From Antitrichia curtipendula (Eukaryota; Streptophyta; Bryopsida; Hypnales; Leucodontaceae): DNA of 64,000 nucleotides. Positions within the stretch are counted from its first letter, which is position 1. Each line of letters starts with the position of its first letter. Under the pieces are notes generated by a model. The model did not search any database, was not told where the DNA came from, and was given only the letters and a program-made list of their open reading frames with translations. A program made the position numbers and the translations under genes. Positions 36,501 to 47,597 of the stretch are shown here, in pieces. The stretch covers positions 22,444,001 through 22,508,000 of the forward strand of contig OX579639.1 in assembly GCA_951230915.1 (NCBI GenBank), written 5' to 3'.

Positions 36501-38876
36501 AATCACCTCAGTTGATTTGAAGTTCAGAAACGAGTCCCGAAAGTTCACTCCCACGCACTCCTACAATTCATGTATGACTAACAAGCCATTGGCTACATAC
36601 TGGAGTCGTACATGAGGATAAAGCGGATGTCCTCCACATATGCATATGTCTAACATGAAGGTGCCACACGTTCAAACTTACCCAATGCATTGTCACGGCT
36701 GTCTAATCCCTAGAAACCACTACAATACAGCATGGACCGGAGTTTGTCACGAGACATGCAATGTTGGCCTCAAGGAGGAATACATTCATGTAGTCGGGTC
36801 ACAAAACGCGACAATACCACATGCACGTCTGTGAAGAAAGCGTGGAATTCTGGGCTTGCCACAGTACAAATAGTCATGCTGCAAGGCACATGCACGTTCT
36901 ACCAAAGTGTGAAAGAAAAGACACTGCCATTGGACCAAAGAGTAACTAAAGTTTGACTGAATCGCAACTACAGTTCTACTGAACCGCAACTAAAACTTGA
37001 CTACACAGTGACTGAATCTCAACTGCAGCACAACTGTGTTTCGACTGGGAGCAGCTGAAATGGCACTTCAGTACGACTAGAATTTGGTGGAGCGGAAGTG
37101 TAATTACAACACAGCAGGAGTGTGCAGTGGCCCAGCTCTTGTGACTAAGAACACGGCGACAGTTCCAGTAATTCAAAGACAGTCCCTATCAGAGCACCAA
37201 ATGACCAAATGACCAAAGATGCATTTCCTGGCGTAGAACCGCCCTTATTGACCTCCCTTCCGGTATCATAGTCAAAATGCAATGCCTGTGGACGTCATAG
37301 GCACACTACAGAAATACAAAATACAAGCCTGAACCCATCTAATGAAACCAACAAAATTAAGTACTAACAGGGCTCGCATATTGCTTCTGCCCCTATTCTA
37401 AATACGTTTAACAGAACTAGACAGCTACGGACAAAAGGAACCGGCTTCTCAAGGGAACTTACATTTCCTGACAGCTCATGATTCGCACTTGCACGCCTGG
37501 CCTCCGCAAGGTCCGTAATTCCTGCACTTGTTTCCCCTGCCTCCCTCTGTTACAGTTTAGCATGCAAACATCAGGTACACAAAGGAACTTGCTCATTATA
37601 CCAAACATGTGGCTTTTTGCTCTGTACAATCAGCCAAAAACAAACTAATATGGGCAGAACCGAAGACTGTGGAAATGAGGACTTACCGACCCAGCTTCCT
37701 TCCCTACCTTCCCTCTACGGCCTACTAGAGCATAATTCTTCACGTTCTTACGTGCCTTGGCCATGGTCTGTGCCTTCACTTTCTGCACATCAGTATTCCA
37801 GTAGTCTTTCAGACGATCCCACTCTGGTTTGTCAACGTGAAGAGGAGGAGTGTCAATGCCTTTCAAATAACGGGACTTCAAATGACATCTCTCGGACTTC
37901 AAAAATCTCGTCACTGCCGTTCGAAAACCAACCATGCTCAACGGATTCCCGAGGTACTCGAATTCGTTGTCCAAGGAAGCTCTCAATTTTACAAGCGTAT
38001 GCTGTGGGTGCTTCTTCCAGGAGACCATACTCATGTCAAGGCATTTGGGAACCAAATCCCGGAGCGCTTCGTCCCAGGCATTTTTTCCTTCGCAACTAGC
38101 GTCCACCTCCCCGCCCTCCATCACATACACACGGTTCGGCTTCACTCCTGATGTGGCTCGTTGGCGACTAGCTAGATCATACTCGTTCTTTCTCTTTCGC
38201 CTTGAGAATCTCTCCTCAGTGTCTGGACAACCTAAAGCACCGGATGCGGAAGTACTTGATATCCCAAATGGGATGGAAGCATGCACCGGCCACGCATTTG
38301 ATAACGGTGGTGCAGGGCACGTGGAACACGGCATTGGTGCTTGAGATTGACTGGGAATGTAGTGGCCTGGGATCCAATGGTATGAGTGTTGCTCGTATGC
38401 AGCAGCTTCTGGAGGAGGATGCACCGACGTTGGTGCTGCAACCTTCGATGGAAATGCCTCCGCTGCACTTGTCTTCTTACGCTTGGTCCGCCGGTCTACT
38501 AGTCTTTCTTCATTTTCCAGGGACACGTCCTCATCAGAAGAATCAAACAGACGAATCTCCAAATCTGCACACCCAACATTGCAACCACAGAGGGATTGAG
38601 CTGGTAGATGTCTGTTTTCTGTAATTGAGGCACGTTATGCTTGAGATCACACACTGAAATGTAACTATGAAAGGGAATTCATGTCCACAGCGTGGAACCC
38701 TATACCCTAATCTGAAGGTGAAGGGAGCGTCATGCTAATTTACCTGCGGGAGGTGCCCCCAACGTGGATTGCCGCGCAACATGAGAACAAGCAATTGCGA
38801 GATTCATCATACCTGTGGCGATGGCCTCGTCATTGGACTTGGTCGCCTCCGACGACGAATCGCGTGCGCTTGACAT
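33536..38876 (-). CDS. CACTA second gene: TNPA-like protein with FCP1-like and DUF8039-like domains
   Basis: Exons by splice site and phase: 38876-38813, 38564-37687, 37546-37463, 36475-34696, 34601-34521; a last exon near 33850-33536 has acceptors but its phase to the previous exon is unsettled. Exon 2 is Ser/Pro-rich, then basic, with a WDRLKDYWNTDVQKVKAQT stretch like plant Ptta/En/Spm-type transposon proteins. Exon 4 has a long low-complexity linker, then an FCP1/NIF-type HAD region at about 35,345-34,880: VIFNVHGTLLD where active enzymes have DxDGT, later FRPWLKTFL, FEVAFWGSDN and VIVDSKQSR. Both catalytic Asp of motif I are replaced (N and H), so it should be catalytically dead. The last exon (RRQEVAVGRISG...TSTIWDQKYLKV) resembles DUF8039, common in plant transposon proteins. 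No in-frame stop in the exons listed. Confidence 0.6.
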
Positions 38877-40980
38877 GTCACGCTTCTCTCCTTGTTTGTC
38901 TTGGCAGTCTTTTTCGCCTCGCCTCTGCCTTGCAATGTGTCCTCGAAGACCCCGCCGTCAGGAACTCCGACGCAGCGGACCGGAGACCTTCTTCGCGGGA
39001 TCGGAGGACTTTGACTGCTTCTCCTCTGCTATTTTCTTGTCTCTGCGCCACCACAGCACACGCAAGACCTCAATCAAAGCCCTGAGAAAAGATGAAGAAG
39101 GCGGACCGCGTGCAACTTTGGTACAAAAGCCTTGACAGAAAGTGAAAATGGCAATGGCGGACCCCAAGCACAACTAAAGCCGAAAACTAGGGTTTGCCAC
39201 ATAGAGAGTGGTGGTCTTGCACAGGCATCTGACGTGGTGTGTGGTGATTACAAGAAGTTCATGATCCGCCACTTGAACGCCACTAATATTTGACTTCTAT
39301 GTGACTAACTACTGACTTGAAAGAAGTCGCTCTACAGATTTCAGTCATTCACTATGACTTCTTTGTAACTAAAGAACGTCTCCAGAAAGCAGAGGCGACA
39401 TGGGATATGGATGTTTGTGCACTAAAACCCTAGGCAAGCGCCGCCTCTGCGCCTTGGGATAAGCGCCTTTCTTAATTCATTTTCATAACGGTCAAGCCCT
39501 GCAGGGAGACAACGGGAAATTTGTGTGCCATGGTTTGAGGACCATAGTACACCGACAGAACTGTTGCACCTCCTCCACACATAATTTCTCAAGTTTTAGC
39601 TGCATGCATGAGTTTTTGAAAGCAGTGGCAAGGCATGAGAACTGCAGCCGAACACGTCAAGAAGTACAAGAATCCGGAACTCACAGGAGTGACCGCGCCG
39701 CCAAAGCTGGCTCTAGTCGCTTCTGCACCTCCGCCACGTTCCGGTCCCTGGCAAGCTCATACGCAGATTTCTGAGGGGGTGGACTCTCCATCGCTTCCTC
39801 CATTCTGCTCTCATAAGCCCCTCCTGTCCTTACAATCTTCTGTCTGTGGAGGTCCACAGCAGAGCGCTACTGCTTACCGAGGATAGTGTCCGTCGTTCAA
39901 GGAAACTAGGCTGCGTGCAATGGCGTGAACTTCAGAAACTCGAGTCCTTGCAGCGCCGATGAAGTGTTCTAGTCCGCCGCCCTCTGCAAACCAGTGGAGC
40001 AGGTCTGTGACATGAAGAACTTGGCCAGGGAAACTTCCTTGTTGGCATGATGGCGGCGGGAGCGGATGTTGGCGGCTCATAATGAAGTGCTGTAGATTGC
40101 AATTATTGCTGCAAATCCGCCGGAGTAGACAACATGTGCTAGGCCCGATCTTCTCTTGAATTTCTAGTTGAGTTCAAGTATCTTGCCCCAAATGATTGCC
40201 ATCTCTAGAATTAATGAGTGTTCACGTACCTCACTGAACCCAAGCACATCAATCACAGCGCTAAAGTCCTCGTGCATTGCAGTTTTCGCGACTATCGTGA
40301 AATTTTGCAGCTGTCCTTGCCCTCTGCCATACAGATCTCTGTAGTTGTAGTCATTCCCCAGTCGGAATTCTTCGGAAATGACAGTTTTCCCTCAAAAAGA
40401 GTCATTTACTAGTCAATACAACTATGAAATGACTTCTTTGTAACTCTCGTGAGTGACCTAGAAGTCCGTCATCTATATCGGACTAGTGAATGCGGTTCCA
40501 AAAAGCGCGCCTTCAGTCTTTGTTATGTGAGAACTGTAAAGGTGAAACTAATGAATAATTCCTTGCGGAAAAGTATGGTTTGCATAGGACCTGTGTATTT
40601 CTGCGTACTGCATTGAACTTTAAAGGGAATTGAAGACGTCACAGCTCTGAGGCCCTCCATTCCATTTTTTTGGTGGGCTCACATCTCCGAGGAAATGTGC
40701 AGCAGTCATACCTGGGCCTAAAACGCTTATAGAACACCAATGTTAAGTCCTATTTGTTTTGGAAAGGCTCGTCCATTATACACAGTCACGCTTTCCTATG
40801 CGTGGATTCAAATTCATGGTTACAGGTTTGTCAGCATTTAGGTTTGTCACTGAATTTTGTAGAAGAACATCCATGTGAAAGTGCATGTTCACCACAAACC
40901 CAGAAGCTCCATTGTTGTGGGCTTTGAGGAGCAGGGCGATGTGGAAGATGAATTATATATATAGTTATATAGTTATATAC
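38877..40980. other. CACTA interior between the divergent genes, no supported gene
   Basis: Contains the likely promoter side of the minus gene, several AGTCATT/TGACTT motif clusters (about 39,290-39,380 and 40,330-40,470), and short open frames that overlap on both strands near 39,520-40,080 without a recognisable domain. Confidence 0.45.
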
Positions 40981-40985
40981 TGAAA

Positions 40986-41400
40986 CGCTTTGAGCAGAAA
41001 ATGCATATGGAAACAATTTGCAATGTACGGAATGACATTCCTTTTGGGGGGGCGCTTTGAGAACGAAGCGCATGTGCAACAGTGCAGCCCATGCATAAGG
41101 GAGTTCATGGCATTCCCTTTTTTTTTTTCGCGCTTTGATGTCAAAGTGCGTGTGCACACAATGTACAAGGTAATTCATTGCATTTCCTTTTTTTTTTGCG
41201 TTTTGACCTCAAAGCGCGTGTGCCTTCCATGTACAAGGTAATTCATTGCATTTCCTTTTTTTTTTTGCGCTTTGACCTCAAAGCGCGTGTGCCTTCCATG
41301 TACAAGGTAATTCATTGCATTTCCTTTTTTTTTTTTGCGCTTTGACCTCAAAGCGCGTGTGCACACCATCTGCAAGGTAGTTCATGGCATTCCCTTCTTG
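40986..41400. repeat. 69-bp tandem repeat with a GCGCTTTGA palindrome, about 6 units
   Basis: Units start near 40,986, 41,051, 41,129, 41,198, 41,267 and 41,337 (69-70 bp for the last four). The core GCGCTTTGACCTCAAAGCGC is an inverted repeat. It is followed by GTGTGCCTTCCATGTACAAG, GTAATTCATTGCATTTCC and a T-run. The first two units are diverged. Inside the CACTA element. Confidence 0.88.
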
Positions 41401-41871
41401 GTTTAACACTTTGTCAGGGTATTGGAATTGCAGTTGTACACCATGTACAAGTACTGCGGCCTCCTTGCTTTGGGACACTTCTTGTACTTTTTTTCTCTTG
41501 GACTGCTGTTCAATGTGTCCCTCTTCTCCTTCCTGATTTGCTGTGAAAGTGCAGGAATGCAATGTAGTTGTTAGATTCATATTCAGGGAACATCCAGAAT
41601 GCACACTTGTGCAATATGTCATCGTTGTCTTCTACGTAAGACCACCCCAAGTAGTTTGCGACAGAGAAGTTGTGAAGAATGACTGGAAGTTCAAAATGAC
41701 TGAGAAATGACTATTTCTAAGTAATGAGAAGTTGCAAAAAATGACTACGTCCGTCATTCCAACGAACTCTTTTACCCTTACGAAGTGCCAAACGTCGCTG
41801 AGATTTGAGAATTCAGTTGCAGGATTTTGGCTTGTAAAGTAAGCGTAAGTGTATAGGATTCTTAAATTTCA

Positions 41872-42300
41872 TTACATTTTTGTTGTGCCATCCAGGTTTT
41901 CTTCCAAGAACATGTTCATGCGGCGTTTGGTTTTTCTTGGGTGCACATGAGAACTACTTTCTACTAAAACAGACTTTGGTGAGGAGAGAAGTGAACAGAT
42001 GTCATTGCAAAGCAGGTCTGATCTCATGTGTCCATCTACGTAAACAAGGTTGAATTCATAAATGTTTAGTGTTTTGGAAAGTGAGGCCACTTTATACATT
42101 TCCCCACTGTTTGCCATCTGAAGTTGGAGTTTCCTGACATTGACCTCCATGGCTGTGGCATGTGTAGGTCTTGCGGAAGCAAATCCAATGCATTCGCAAA
42201 TCAGGTACAAGTAGTTAGAGGAGGAGTCCTACAAAGTGCCGTTGATTTTTTGTATGTGAAGGACAAATACTGAAGTACTTCTCTTCTGAATCTGTGGAGA
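41872..42300 (-). pseudogene. Unrecognised CACTA passenger gene fragment
   Basis: On the minus strand a protein-like frame reads through a TAG at 42229-42231: TSVFVLHIQKINGTL, stop, then NYLYLICECIGFASARPTHA and onward to about 41,872. A second frame just upstream (42,416-42,201: MAQHIDDWNVGMWLANSS) also looks protein-like. Composition and position suggest a further CACTA-carried gene. A decayed Ulp1-type protease is possible because CACTA elements often carry one, but I see no catalytic motif. Not recognised. Confidence 0.35.
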
Positions 42301-42599
42301 TTGACATTAAATTTGGCAATCATGCGCGTGCCTTGCGTCCATTGTGTGTACGATGAGGTGTAGGATGAGTTTGCCAGCCACATGCCCACATTCCAGTCAT
42401 CGATGTGTTGAGCCATTGGACATTGCAGTGACTCGCTTTCACAGAAGTCATTTTAAAGTCAAGAGACAGTGACAGGAGACGTTTATCAGTCGCGGACTGC
42501 TTTCAATCAGTGACATTATAGCAGGGACTACGTCACGGGACCACAAAATTTCTAAGATAGCGGATTCCTACGCCCAAAGAAGTCTGTTCTTACAAAGAC

Positions 42600-45500
42600 A
42601 TGATACCAACTAGACTCCCTCTCTCTGACAATCAAAGGCAGCGTCTTCGAGATGATCGCCTGTGGATTAGAAAGTTGCAAAGGGCCACACAATTAAATGT
42701 TCAGAAATTGCATTGCCCTTGCAACCACTGTCGGGGGCGAAAGAAGCTCTTCTTACGGAATGTGAAGGAGCACCTCATCCGCCACGGGAGGCACCAAGAC
42801 TGCAGGATGTGGAGAGGTCCGGGTGAAAAAGACTCCTCCGATGAAGAGTGGGAGCAGCAATTTTGGGGGCCGAATGCAGAAGAACCACATGAAGTGGATG
42901 CCGCAGTGGATACTCGTGGAATGGTTGACCAAGCGCTACGCCCAAATGAATTTTCTACATATTCAGGTGAGAGGCTTGGCGAGGAAGTGCGAGATGCTTT
43001 TGCTACAGCAGATAGTATCCATGAACAGTTCATGGAAGTGGGCGATGCTGACGGTGCACAGGAGTTTGAATGTCGAGATGAGCAGCATCCCACCGACATG
43101 GGCACACGCGAAAGCAATGGAGATCCCAATTTTGATGCGAGGGTGTTGGAGGAGTCCTTGGAGCATTTGTACAATGGGGCTCGTTCAAGCAAACTTGCTG
43201 CTACGGTATTATTGATGAACTTGTGCACCGTGCACGGTGTTAGCAACCAATGTGCAAACGAACTATTCAGCATATTGCATTCCCATCTGTTGCCCGAGAA
43301 CAACACTTTGCCAAGAACCCACCATGCGGCAAAGTCCCTTACCGCAAAGTTGGGTTTGACGTATAACACCATCCATGCATGTGAGCACGGTTGTGTGCTT
43401 TTTCGTGGACCCCATGCAGATGCCCTACACTGTCCTAAGTGTGGTGGTCGTAGATACAGAGATGAAGAGAGGCATTGCTTTCCGGTGAAGGTGCTTCGCC
43501 ATTTCCCATCATTCCACGGCTGCAGCGGATGTTCATGAGTCCAAGTATCTCAAAGTTGATGGTGTGGCATGCAGAGAACCGGAGCAACAAAGAGGGAGGG
43601 GATGGACTTGTGAGACATCCGTGCGACTCCAAAGCATGGCAACATTTTGAGGACAATGTGGATCCTTCATTTGCAAGTGATCCACGAAATGCTCACTTTG
43701 CCTTGGCAGCAGATGGAGTAAATCCTTTCAAGCAGAATCGGTCCTCTTGGTCAACGTGGCCCGTTGTATTGTTGAATTACAACTTACCCCCATGGTTGAG
43801 TACAAAGAAGTTTTTCATTATGTTGGCTCTCTTGATTCCCGGGAGGGAATCCGTCACAAGCGATGTATTTGACGTGTATTTAGAGCCTCTTGTGGAGGAG
43901 TTGTTGGAGCTGTGGGATGGGGTTCCAGCATATGATGTATCTAAAGATAGTGGGAGTAGGTCTTTTCAGTTGCGGGCCATGTTGTTGTGGACTATCCACG
44001 ACTTTCCCGGCTATGGCACCGTAGGAGGTTTTTCCCATCAAGGGTATGCAGCATGTCCATGGTGTGGCGAGGATTTAGGGGCTGAGCATTCTACAGAGTT
44101 GGGTAAGCAAACTTATGGAGGGACTCGTCGTTGGCTCCCTGATGATCATCCCTTCCGGTCCCCAGAAATGAAAGACCATTTCAACGGCTTCATGGAAAAC
44201 CGCCCCAGACCACGCGAAGTGTCAGTAGAGGAGCAAATACGGCATGCACTGCAGTGCAAGGCGTGGAAAGCAGCTGGAAATAGAGACGGTGCTGCAGGTG
44301 ACCCCTCCAAAATCTACGGCTTGAAACGCCTAAGCAGTCTTTATCGCTTGCCGTATTGGAAGGTGAGTGTTGTCTTCCCTGGATATAGTTGTGTAAAATG
44401 ACTTTCTTAAGACTTGACGGTGACCCCCAGTCACCTTGAAGTCATTGTGAAGTAATAATGTAGACAAAGATGACAAAAGTCATTAAAAATGACTTTTAAG
44501 TGACTATTATATGACACGTTGAAGAGAAGTGATTTACTAATGTCACTTCTCATTTTCTGTATTGACAGTATCTTCTCATTCGTTATACGCTGGACGTCAT
44601 GCACTGCGAACTTAACCTGGCTAAGAACTTCATGAAAACTATAACAGGCAAGAAGGACACAGTAAAAGTCAGAAGAGACTTGCAAAGGCGGAACATTAGG
44701 CAACATTTGTGGCTAACTCCACATCCACGGAAGCCAGGGAAGATGGTCAAGCCTCGCGCATCCTATGTGTTGACGGATGAAGAGTTTGAGAAGTTTGCCA
44801 AGTGCATTGAGTCCCTTAATACGCCCAGTGGATATTCCTCGGACCTTGGCAAGTCCATTCGCAAGAAAAACTTTGGGGGACTGAAATCCCATGATTACCA
44901 TGTTCTAATGCAACAGGTGATGCCTCTAGCTCTCCGTGGGCTGATGCAACCTGGACCTCGTATGGCTGTGATGAGAATGTGCAAGGTATTTCGTCGCCTA
45001 TGCACAAAGGTGTACAATCCGGCAGACTTTCCTTCACTTGAAGCAGATGTGGCAGAAAGCATGGCCTTGATGGAGATTGAATTTCCGCCATCTTTTTTTG
45101 ACGTAATGACGCATCTTCCCTACCATCTTGCAAAGGAACTTGACTTGTGTGGACCGGTTAGCGCAAGGTGGATGTACCCGGTGGAACGCTACATGAAAGT
45201 GTTGAAAAATTATGTTCGAAACATGGCGCGACCGGAGGCTTGTATGGCAGAGGGATACTTGAGAGATGAGTGCATTGGATTCATTACAGAGTACCTCCAT
45301 GGATTTGAGGCCACTCAGAGACGGGTCTGGGATGAAGATGAAGAGTACGGTGATGCCGAGGAGGTTTTGCAAGAGGCGGGGCGGTCATATGTTATGAGTG
45401 TTGAGCTCAGAGACGTAGCCCACCAATATGTGCTTTCCAATTCATCCACTATGCAGGACCTATATACGTAAGTTCACTGCCAAAATTTCGTGCGTGTGAA

Positions 45501-46514
45501 CCCTGACCTGCAAAATTTGGCGGTAGTCAGAACGCCTCACTCTCTAACCTGCACATCAATAGTGACTGCTTTCTAGTAGAGCAGAAGTTGTCATGAAGTC
45601 ATTTTTGAGTCATGTCGATGGCGACTGATTGAAGAATGACTCAGAGGTTATGAGGTGAAGTGACCAAGCAGTCACGCAGTTCATTTTTTTTCAGAAGGTT
45701 TTGAGGGCTTTGACTGTGGTAACGGTATGATGTCCAGAATTTGCCTCGCGTGCTTCTCATCTAAGTATGTCAGTTGCGTTTGTAGGAAGTGGAAGGCGGA
45801 ATCGGAAGCCAATTCGAGTACTCCTGCATTAGTAGATTAGATTCAGAGAACTGTGGCGAACTCGGAGTTGGATTTGACGAACCCGGGGCACATGGATCTG
45901 TTTTTGTTAAGCAAGAAGCCGGCACAAAGAGCCACTCGCTACGCATGCATGACTGCTTTCGGTAATCACTTTCGAGTGGAAGACGAGAGTAGTAGGCACT
46001 TGGTGAGCTACAATAGTGGTGTGGCTTCCGTTTTCCAGGAGCCAACGGATGGAGCTGAAGAATTGTCAGTGAACTATGTGGGAGTCTTGAAGGACGTGTT
46101 GGAGCTAGACTACGGTGATGTCAATACAAGAATCATTCTATTGCGCTGCGAGTGGGCAAAAAGGCAAGATAATCGAGGTAATGCAACATATATTCGGGAT
46201 GAGTCCGGGTTCCTTGTGGTGAACTTCCGGCACACATTGCCGCGCTTGGCAGAGCCATTCATTTTTCCAAGCCAGGCAACCCAAGTATTCTTCTCGGATG
46301 TCACCGAGAGACTTGGTTGGAAAGTGGTGTTACACAAAGAAGCCAGAGCAAGACGAGAAGTTGTTGACCCAATGGACGCGTTTATTAGCACTACACTAGA
46401 GAGCACAGGCCTAAGAGCTCCTCAGAGGTTGCCAATTCGAGCACAGACGGCAAATGTAGTCGGAGCCATAGAATTGTCAGAGGAAGAGAACTTACTAGCT
46501 CGGGAGGGCTACTG
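42600..46514 (+). pseudogene. CACTA transposase (TNP2 type), frameshifted
   Basis: Catalyses CACTA excision and insertion in the family. Start ATG 42,600. Domains in order: transposase-associated N-terminus (LHCPCNHCRGRKKLF...HLIRHG, about residues 35-70), TNP2 (WHAENRSNKEGGDG, ADGVNPFKQNRS, FPGYGTVGGFSHQGYAACPWC), then DUF4218 (LMQQVMPLALRGL, MTHLPYHLAKEL, WMYPVERYMKVLK), and DUF4216 (YVGVLKDVLELDYG, ILLRCEW). Introns: 44363-44568 (AAG|GTGAGT ... GACAG) and 45468-45785 (GTAAGT ... TTTGTAG), both keeping frame. Defects: a one-base loss near 43,506 in the motif HFP(I)IPRLQRM, and TAG at 45838-45840. Ends in TGA at 46,512. This copy cannot make the full transposase. Confidence 0.92.
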
Positions 46515-47566
46515 ACATGCAATATTGCAATTGCTTCGCACATGCACCCGCGAAGTGTGCTGGCACTTTGAATAAGAAGATCTGACGCATTTGTGGCAAG
46601 TCAGGCTGTATGTAAATAGGAACTAGGTGGATGCAGACTCAGCTAAACCTTCAAATTATGTTGCATTTGTGGATTGTTGAAATCAGGATCCCCCACCCCC
46701 GGTCTAACGCAGTCATTGCACGGTTCCATTGAAGTCACCACGTAGTCTCACGCACTCAGTGTACAGTGCCATTGCAGTCACCACGTAGTCACTTTGTTTA
46801 TATGTACGAAACAGCAGCATTGAACACACTTCACACGTCAGCTCTTCCCTTCACATGCACAAGTACTTTACACTTGAAGTCGGTGACATCTTGCAGATGT
46901 AGAGAACTATATCCCAAAAGGAAGCATAGGTGGTCCAATACTCCTATGTACTTGGATTTTTTGGGGGGTCTCACTCATGGGTGGTATTATTGGTATGTAG
47001 CCCAATTCCTGAAGGTTCATACCAATATGCCTACGAATTAAATATTGAACGCGGTCTCATTGTCTCAGAAGTTATATGCGAGTGATGGTGGAGTCAATTC
47101 ATGGTGGCCCCGTAGTGAAACCAGCCGCAAAATCACCTTGGTTTGTGACTCGTCTATGACTATGTCGCAGAGCGCACTCACAGCCCAGTAGCGTCGGAAT
47201 GTCTGTCCTGCCCGTCAGTTGCCTGCCCTGCCCGTTTTTTTCCCTCACTTTCAAATTCCGGCATCTTCATGGCTTCTTAGTGATTTCCTAGTTGCAAACT
47301 AGTCACATGAAGTCGCATTTCATGACTAGAACGTAATCATTCATGATTGGGGAGTCCATGTTGGATTTTGCACCTCCCCCTATACTACTGTGGACGATAA
47401 GGTGAACAGAAAAGTGTAGACGCACCTCGCCATCCGTCATGTCTTCATCCAACAGTCGCACTAGTAACTGTGAAACGACTGGAACTCTGGAAATCCCGCT
47501 GGGCTGGTGCAATTACAGAGGTCGCAGTCATTTTGTAGTGAAACCGGACAAACAGTCATTCTTCCC
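46515..47566. other. CACTA right subterminal region, non-coding
   Basis: Repeats of GCAGTCATT, GAAGTCACCACGTAGTC and AGTCATTT in both orientations, mirroring the left end. No gene seen. Confidence 0.55.
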
Positions 47567-47597
47567 TAGTCATTTATACCCCCAATTTTTTGTAGTG
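47567..47597. repeat. CACTA right terminal inverted repeat
   Basis: AGTCATTTATACCCCC, A, then ATTTTTTGTAGTG is the reverse complement of the left terminus. Directly followed by ATG, the duplicated target. Confidence 0.93.

Larger units (their letters stand above)
32429..47597. mobile_element. Complete CACTA (En/Spm-type) transposon, 15.17 kb
   Basis: Left end CACTACAAAAAATAGGGG at 32,429; the right end is its inverted copy, finishing at 47,597. The terminal inverted repeats run about 31 bp with a one-base length difference in the G-run. The 3-bp duplication ATG flanks both sides (32,426-32,428 and 47,598-47,600), as expected for CACTA. Inside are a TNP2-type transposase (+) and a second spliced gene (-) that run away from each other, an unassigned minus-strand gene relic, a 69-bp repeat, and many AGTCATT/AATGACT motifs in the non-coding parts, densest near the ends. 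Confidence 0.95.

Noticed and set aside
40831..41622. Minus-strand proteins rich in KKKGNAMNYLVHG repeats
   Set aside because: Direct translation of the 69-bp tandem repeat; the Lys runs are the T-runs of the repeat.
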